A DNA stretch of 35,262 bases from a virus, in IMG/VR virus record IMGVR_UViG_3300035703_000251, positions 1 to 35,262 of that record. One strand, written 5' to 3'. Positions within the stretch are counted from its first letter, which is position 1. Each line of letters starts with the position of its first letter. The notes below the pieces were generated by a model. The model was given only the letters and a program-made list of their open reading frames with translations, was not told the DNA's origin and searched no databases. Of the stretch, positions 30,771 through 35,262 are shown piece by piece. The position numbers and the translations under genes are program-made.

Positions 30771-31744
30771 TGTGTCAGAAAACCGTTTTCCATCCGACTG
30801 GCCCATGCTGCGGAACACTTGGGCTTTGTAAACGATTCCCTTCGATCGATTGGAACCGCACGGCATGGAAGCTCACCCATCCAGGCGCAAGGTGGGCGGA
30901 GCAGTTGTATGTGCAGAAAAGCTACGGGGGCCCAGTCATCAACTTCGGAGTCGGTGACCCAGACAACGGGAAATACTCATATTCCGGCATTATGCCACCT
31001 ACTACCGATGTTCTTTTCAGCTGGCACACTTACCACATGCCAGCGGGTGTTTTTAAGTCAACAAACATAGCACCGTGTCAATGGCAGGTAAACTGCCGTG
31101 AGCGGCTTTGCCCTCATCGATATCTCTTGGCGTTTGTCAACAGTGGAAGTTTTCAACTGACAGCGAACAACATCGTTTCGGATGCTCCTCCATGGGAGCT
31201 GATGCGTGTTATGACAGATCAGGACGCAGATCCCGTGACAGGGCCATTCGGTTTCTCTCTCCCTGGCGAGGGGAACGCTGGCTTTTCATGGCGGGCGATA
31301 CTGAAGGCGGCGGAATGCTCTGTGCTCCCAGCTTTGCGAGATGCTGGCGTCCAGGTATCTCCGGAGGAAAGCATTGAAGGCGGGCTTCTCTATAGGCTGC
31401 AGAACGCTCTCGACGTGATCCAGTCGCCCGCAACTGATCTTCCGTGGCTTCACCCTCATTCAATAGACAGGGCCGTAGCTTTCACGCTCACAGGTGGAAT
31501 TCGGTTTGGTGTTGAGTTCGACAAGCGATCGCCCTATTACCGACAGCTAGTGATCTACGAAGGCGGCCTGTTCGATTCGGAAACAATCGATGATGTAACG
31601 ACGACTTGGATCGTGTCATCTCCGTGGACTCTGGTTTCGGGTGATGCTGACTCGCTCGGTTACGGCTTGCCCCTGCGATTCGAACGAACCGACGACAATG
31701 ATTGCCTTCCGGCGTGGATCGAATTGGAACTCATAAGGATCTGA
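30770..31744 (+). CDS. hypothetical protein with Cys-rich N-terminus, tail tip region
   Basis: 324-residue protein. The first 20 residues hold a Cys cluster (CQKTVFHPTGPCCGTLGLCK), which suggests a zinc or disulfide site. The rest is mixed beta and loops: LTHPGARWAEQLYVQKSYGG, PAGVFKSTNIAPCQWQVNCR and SIDRAVAFTLTGGIRFGVEF. Start at the ATG at 30770, overlapping the preceding TAA. It stands between tip proteins and the fibre, so receptor-near structure is likely. No match recalled. Confidence 0.6.
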   Translation: MCQKTVFHPTGPCCGTLGLCKRFPSIDWNRTAWKLTHPGARWAEQLYVQKSYGGPVINFGVGDPDNGKYSYSGIMPPTTDVLFSWHTYHMPAGVFKSTNIAPCQWQVNCRERLCPHRYLLAFVNSGSFQLTANNIVSDAPPWELMRVMTDQDADPVTGPFGFSLPGEGNAGFSWRAILKAAECSVLPALRDAGVQVSPEESIEGGLLYRLQNALDVIQSPATDLPWLHPHSIDRAVAFTLTGGIRFGVEFDKRSPYYRQLVIYEGGLFDSETIDDVTTTWIVSSPWTLVSGDADSLGYGLPLRFERTDDNDCLPAWIELELIRI

Positions 31745-31748
31745 AGCG

Positions 31749-33641
31749 ATGACTGTAAAGATTTGGCGCGGCGACGCTCCAGCAGTGGCTCAAGTGACTC
31801 GGATCACTCCAGCGAACGTCGAGATCGGTGACGTGTTTACGCTCACGATCAACGGGAAGTCGATCAGCGTAACGGCAACGGCTGCAACGGTCTCCAGTGT
31901 CTGCACTCTGCTTGCTGCTGCCATCGCGGCCAGTGTCGCGACGATTCCGGAGCTGAACGACTTCACCGTGTCGAATCAAACAAGCTCCCTGCTGCTCACT
32001 GCCAGGACTGCGGGGGTTCCGTTTGTCATCACGGCCAGTGCGACGAATGGCAGCTCGCTCGGTGTCACTGTGGCGACTGTACGCAACGGAGCTGCAGCTG
32101 GGTCGGTCGTTAATATGACTCAGACCTTCAAGATTCCTGTTTCCGCCTCGGGAACATTCGTGATTGCCATCGGTGGACAGTACACCTCTGGAATCGCTAT
32201 CGGCGCAAGTGCTGCAGCGGTTGAGACTGCAGTCGAGGGACTGAGTTCTGTCGGGACTGGAAACTGTTCAGTTTCAAAGTCGACAGATTCAAATGATGAT
32301 ACTTACGTTCTGACTTTCGATGGGGCTCTCGCGGGAACAACAATTGCGACTGCAGTTGTTACGATCAGCTCGACAAAGCCGATTGTCAGAACTACTCAGC
32401 AAGGCTCGGCAACAGGCACAATTCAGAACGAGATCCAGACGATCGACACGGGAAGTCTGACTGGGAGCATCTTGGCGGAATCATTCAGTGTCACCTTTAA
32501 CGGTCAGTCGAATGGCGCCGGGAGCTGTTTCCCAAGTACGACGGCTGCAGGGCTCGAAGGTCAACTCGAAGCCCTTAGCAATCTGAGTTCGGTCACTGTT
32601 ACGAAATCTGGCCAGGTCTTCACTGTGGAATTTACCGGGGCAGATGGCAGCGCGAATCAACCTCAGATGACCGTCTCGAATTACGGATCATCAACATCCG
32701 ATCATGCGATTACAGTCACGACGACTCCCGGCAGTGGCGCTGGTTCTGCAGTCAACGAGCAGCAGACCGTCACTCTGACCGGAGTTCCGACCGGTGGAAC
32801 GTTCACGCTGACATTTGACGGACAAACGACTTCAGCGATCGCGTACAACGCCTCAGCGGGTACCGTGGAAGCCGCACTCGAAGCACTGAGCAACATTGCG
32901 ACCGGGGACGTTGACGTGACAGGATCGGCGGGCGGCCCGTGGACCATTGATTTTGTCAACGGGATGGCGGCAACCAATCAGCCCGAGATGACAGCAAACG
33001 GGAGCAGCCTCACTGGAGGATCTGGTCAGTCGATCACGGTGGCGGAAGTCACTGCCAGCGCGGGGCCAAACCATTGGGACACGGCATCAAACTGGATTCC
33101 TGCTGGTGTCCCAGTGAACGGAGACGATGTTCGATTCGAGTTCGGAAACGTCGCCTGTCTCTACGGGCTCTCTCAGACCGCCGTAACGCTTTCAAGTTTT
33201 CATGTCGGGATGACATACACGGGAAAGATCGGCCTCCCGCGAATGAACTCGGTCGGGTACGTCGAATACAGAACGACAGAACTCAGCATCGGAGCCAGTT
33301 CGATTCTGATCGGCTACGGCGAAGGCTCCGGCCCTTCGAAGGTCGCACTGAACACGGGATCGGTTCAAACGGCCATCGAAGTCAGAGACGCGGGAGGAAG
33401 CTCAGAATCGGGCATTCCATGCGTCACATGGCGGGGAACGCATGCCAGCAACGCGATTCAGATCTATGGCGGCGACGTGGGGATCGCTCCGTACTCTGAT
33501 CAGTCTGCGAACGTGGCGACACTGGTACAACGCGGGGGAACTCTTGACGCGAAGCATACGGCGTTCTCGACCTCCATTCTGTTCGTCTCTGCCCTGTTCT
33601 ATGACTGCACACTGAACGGCCAGCCCCTCGGATCTTACTGA
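31749..33641 (+). CDS. tail fibre with internal beta repeats
   Basis: 630-residue Ser/Thr/Gly-rich protein. At least three repeats of about 90-110 residues between about residues 120 and 440 share a core: strand-rich GTFTLTFDGQTTSAIAYNAS, then AGTVEAALEALSNIATGDVD, then VDFVNGMAATNQPEMTANGS. Copies 1 and 2 have degraded versions (FSVTFNGQSNG; LEGQLEALSNLSSVTVTKSG). The C-terminal 190 residues look like a parallel beta-helix (HWDTASNWIPAGVPVNGDDV, then TTELSIGASSILIGYGEGSG). Repeats of this kind also occur in large planctomycete surface proteins. Probable receptor-binding fibre; followed by a glycosyltransferase that may modify it. Confidence 0.75.
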   Translation: MTVKIWRGDAPAVAQVTRITPANVEIGDVFTLTINGKSISVTATAATVSSVCTLLAAAIAASVATIPELNDFTVSNQTSSLLLTARTAGVPFVITASATNGSSLGVTVATVRNGAAAGSVVNMTQTFKIPVSASGTFVIAIGGQYTSGIAIGASAAAVETAVEGLSSVGTGNCSVSKSTDSNDDTYVLTFDGALAGTTIATAVVTISSTKPIVRTTQQGSATGTIQNEIQTIDTGSLTGSILAESFSVTFNGQSNGAGSCFPSTTAAGLEGQLEALSNLSSVTVTKSGQVFTVEFTGADGSANQPQMTVSNYGSSTSDHAITVTTTPGSGAGSAVNEQQTVTLTGVPTGGTFTLTFDGQTTSAIAYNASAGTVEAALEALSNIATGDVDVTGSAGGPWTIDFVNGMAATNQPEMTANGSSLTGGSGQSITVAEVTASAGPNHWDTASNWIPAGVPVNGDDVRFEFGNVACLYGLSQTAVTLSSFHVGMTYTGKIGLPRMNSVGYVEYRTTELSIGASSILIGYGEGSGPSKVALNTGSVQTAIEVRDAGGSSESGIPCVTWRGTHASNAIQIYGGDVGIAPYSDQSANVATLVQRGGTLDAKHTAFSTSILFVSALFYDCTLNGQPLGSY

Positions 33642-34738
33642 TGCTCCGGACACAGATGATCTTTCGCGGCGTGGATCACATCCGCGAACGGATTGCCACC
33701 TTGCACGGCATAGAGAACGCTTTGCAATGGTGGCCACCGAAAGAGCAGACTCCCAGCTCCGGCTGCCGTGTCGGTTTTCTCGCGACGGCTTACCTGCCAA
33801 TCGGCGGGACAGAAACGCTTCACAGAACGCTGCTTCCTCGACTGCGATCCGTCGTCGATCTCGCTGGCTTCGTTTCGACGGCAACTCACGGGGGCGATGG
33901 CGAGAAGCTCGAAGTGAACTACGCGACTGGATCACATGCAGCGCGGCTGCTCGCGGCTCACTGCGATATCATCGTTACCTGGGGAGTCAAAACACTGGCG
34001 CAGATCCTGCCAGCGCAAAGGCCGAAGGTTATCGCGGTCCATCATGCCGACTGGTCAAGCGGCTGGAGCAATGAGCTGATTCTGAACCAGTTGGATCTCA
34101 CGGACGCGGTTATCTGCGTTAATGAAGACACGGCAAGCAGGCTTTCAAGCTGTGGCAAGCCAGTGCACTACATTCCCAACGCGATCGACCCGCAAAGGAT
34201 CTGCCCGAGTGGAAAGCAGTCCGAGCTTCGCTCACGGTGGGGCATCTCGCCGAATGCGAAGATCCTTCTCTTCGGCCATCGACTCAGCGCTGAGAAGCGG
34301 CCGACAATGGCCGTCGAGATCGCGAAAGCCCTTCCAGACGATTGGGTCCTGGTCATTGCAGGCGACGGGCCAGAGCGGAATGCCGTCGAGGCGATAGCTT
34401 CCGATCGTGTTCGGATTGTCGGCCCGTGCGATTCATTGGCGGACTGGCTTTCGATCTCCAGCTGCTTCTTGAGTCTATCGACCTTTGAGGGCTTTGGCCT
34501 GGCAATAGGTGAAGCAATGGCGGCCGGAGTTCCGACAGTCAGCACTTCGACCGGGATCGCTCCCGGGCTGGCTGCAACGGTTCCGACGGATGCAAGTGTC
34601 GACGAATGGGCACGCGCGATCGTCAACGAGAAGCCGATCGTTTCACCTCGGAGGGTTCTCGATCTGTTCAATGTCGAGCGAATGGTCGAAGCATGGGCTG
34701 GCGTGATAGCACAAATCGCCCCGAAAAAAGGCCACTGA
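33641..34738 (+). CDS. GT4-type glycosyltransferase
   Basis: 365-residue GT-B enzyme. N domain: GFLATAYLPIGGTETLHRTL (about 45-65), DIIVTWGVKTLAQILPAQRP and VIAVHHADWSSGWSNELI. C domain: YIPNAIDPQRICP, ILLFGHRLSAEKRPTMAVEI, VLVIAGDGPERNAVEA and the nucleotide-sugar site FLSLSTFEGFGLAIGEAMAAGVP with the EGFGLAIGEA motif. It moves an activated sugar to an acceptor. Placed directly after the fibre (TGATG overlap), it may glycosylate the fibre or, in lysogens, change a host surface sugar. Substrate unknown. Confidence 0.9.
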   Translation: MLRTQMIFRGVDHIRERIATLHGIENALQWWPPKEQTPSSGCRVGFLATAYLPIGGTETLHRTLLPRLRSVVDLAGFVSTATHGGDGEKLEVNYATGSHAARLLAAHCDIIVTWGVKTLAQILPAQRPKVIAVHHADWSSGWSNELILNQLDLTDAVICVNEDTASRLSSCGKPVHYIPNAIDPQRICPSGKQSELRSRWGISPNAKILLFGHRLSAEKRPTMAVEIAKALPDDWVLVIAGDGPERNAVEAIASDRVRIVGPCDSLADWLSISSCFLSLSTFEGFGLAIGEAMAAGVPTVSTSTGIAPGLAATVPTDASVDEWARAIVNEKPIVSPRRVLDLFNVERMVEAWAGVIAQIAPKKGH

Positions 34739-34751
34739 ACCGATCCGGACG

Positions 34752-34767
34752 GCATTCTGCAGAATGC
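34752..34767. repeat. 16-bp perfect palindrome
   Basis: GCATTCTGCAGAATGC reads the same on both strands. It lies in the 72-base gap between the glycosyltransferase and the next gene. It could be a dimer binding site or a tight cruciform; no T-run follows. Confidence 0.45.
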
Positions 34768-34810
34768 AGACAGACTCGCCCAATAGAACAACAGCTGGAG
34801 ACGTTCCGTT

Positions 34811-35131
34811 ATGTCCAACGGAGAAGGTGCAACTGACACGAAGACGACGATCATTCGCGGGATGCTGGAGTGGTGGAAGGGTCAGCCATTCGCCAATTCA
34901 ATGGCCTTCCTGCAGCTGATCGCCATGGGCGGCGCGGTGTATCTCGCTGTGTATGTGCTGATCCCAGCTGAGCGCCAGGCAATTCAGCAAATGATCGAAC
35001 ACGTGGAGGATCAGCAGACTCAGCAGATCGACCGGCTTTCCGATTCGTTTGACCGAGCGCTGGATCGCATCTCACCTGCTGGCGTCAAAGTTGGTTCAAG
35101 TTCTACAGCGGCTATTGGTGGAAATGATTGA
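34811..35131 (+). CDS. small membrane protein, possible holin-like
   Basis: 106-residue protein. One membrane helix at about residues 34-52 (FLQLIAMGGAVYLAVYVLIP) follows a polar N terminus. After it comes a Gln-rich coiled coil (QAIQQMIEHVEDQQTQQIDR) and a small Ser/Gly-rich tail. GGAG lies 9 bases before the ATG. Location at the end of the structural genes fits a lysis-region membrane protein, but the single helix plus coiled coil is not diagnostic of a holin. Confidence 0.6.
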   Translation: MSNGEGATDTKTTIIRGMLEWWKGQPFANSMAFLQLIAMGGAVYLAVYVLIPAERQAIQQMIEHVEDQQTQQIDRLSDSFDRALDRISPAGVKVGSSSTAAIGGND

Positions 35132-35135
35132 GGAT

Positions 35136-35262
35136 CGGATCGTTGATCCGCGTGTCATGCGGCCTGTTCGGGTCGAAGTAAAGAATTCGCAGGTGTTATT
35201 GAGAAAAAGCGACTCCGCTGTTGGTTAATGAGCAGCGGAGCTTTCAGGAGTCGATTTCGTGG
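35136..35262 (+). promoter_or_regulatory. hairpin-rich leader of a gene outside the window
   Basis: A 6-bp hairpin CGGATC-GTT-GATCCG (35136-35150) follows the preceding stop. Then CTCCGCTG (35213-35220) pairs with CAGCGGAG (35233-35240), and CGACTCC (35210-35216) can pair instead with GGAGTCG (35247-35253). GGAG at 35247 is 8 bases before GTG at 35259, the likely start of the next gene. The two pairings exclude each other and one hides the ribosome site. Confidence 0.5.

Noticed and set aside
1-35262. CRISPR array or insertion sequence
   Set aside because: No regularly spaced repeats with unique spacers and no transposase or terminal repeats were seen.

Overview
The window is most of a temperate tailed phage (siphovirus, HK97-type head), either as a prophage or as a phage contig. 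No ribosomal or clearly chromosomal gene is visible. There are two arms. A leftward arm (about 19-10185, all minus strand) carries lysogeny, replication, recombination and regulation genes. A rightward arm (about 10430-35131, all plus strand) carries a repressor, accessory secreted proteins, a sigma factor, packaging, head, tail, fibre and glycosyltransferase genes. The host is inferred, not proven. The moderate G+C, heavy use of CGA and TCG codons, the fibre repeat type and several conserved hypothetical proteins remind me of phages of Planctomycetota (Gimesia, Rubinisphaera and relatives).

Left arm, read from the promoter leftward: an excisionase-like HTH protein, small proteins (one a 27-residue membrane peptide), a CsrA homologue, a YqaJ-type exonuclease, a probable single-strand annealing protein, a DUF1351-like coiled-coil protein, a Cys-rich zinc protein, a replication-initiation-like protein, a helicase-loader-like protein, a zinc-ribbon protein, a RuvC-like resolvase, a tyrosine integrase and a C5 cytosine methyltransferase. 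Many neighbours overlap by ATGA or TGATG, so this is one translationally coupled operon. The methyltransferase gene has a second, plausibly coding frame across most of its length.

Middle: the intergenic region 10186-10429 separates the arms. It holds a candidate leftward promoter and two 15-bp direct repeats spaced by two helical turns in front of the XRE repressor gene. About 570 bp without genes follows the repressor and carries short direct repeats, a 14-bp palindrome and a terminator. Two small genes and another terminator-like hairpin come next.

Right arm: a hairpin covers the ribosome site of a DUF1353 protein. Then come a secreted thermonuclease, a secreted trypsin-like protease with collagen-like repeats, a group of small proteins, a sigma-70-like factor, a possible HTH protein and an HNH endonuclease. 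Packaging and head genes follow: P27-type small terminase, large terminase with a zinc-knuckle insert, portal, prohead protease and major capsid. A tRNA with a CAU anticodon lies after the capsid gene. Connector, head-closure, HK97 gp10-like, tail-completion and tail-tube proteins lead to a tail chaperone pair joined by a -1 frameshift site (A AAA AAT), the tape measure, three tail-tip or baseplate candidates, a repeat-containing fibre, a GT4-type glycosyltransferase and a small membrane protein. The window ends in competing hairpins that cover the ribosome site of a gene lying outside.

Working model (inference): the XRE repressor holds the left arm off. On induction, the recombination and replication proteins act first, CsrA may retune host or phage mRNAs, and the sigma factor may switch on the late rightward genes.
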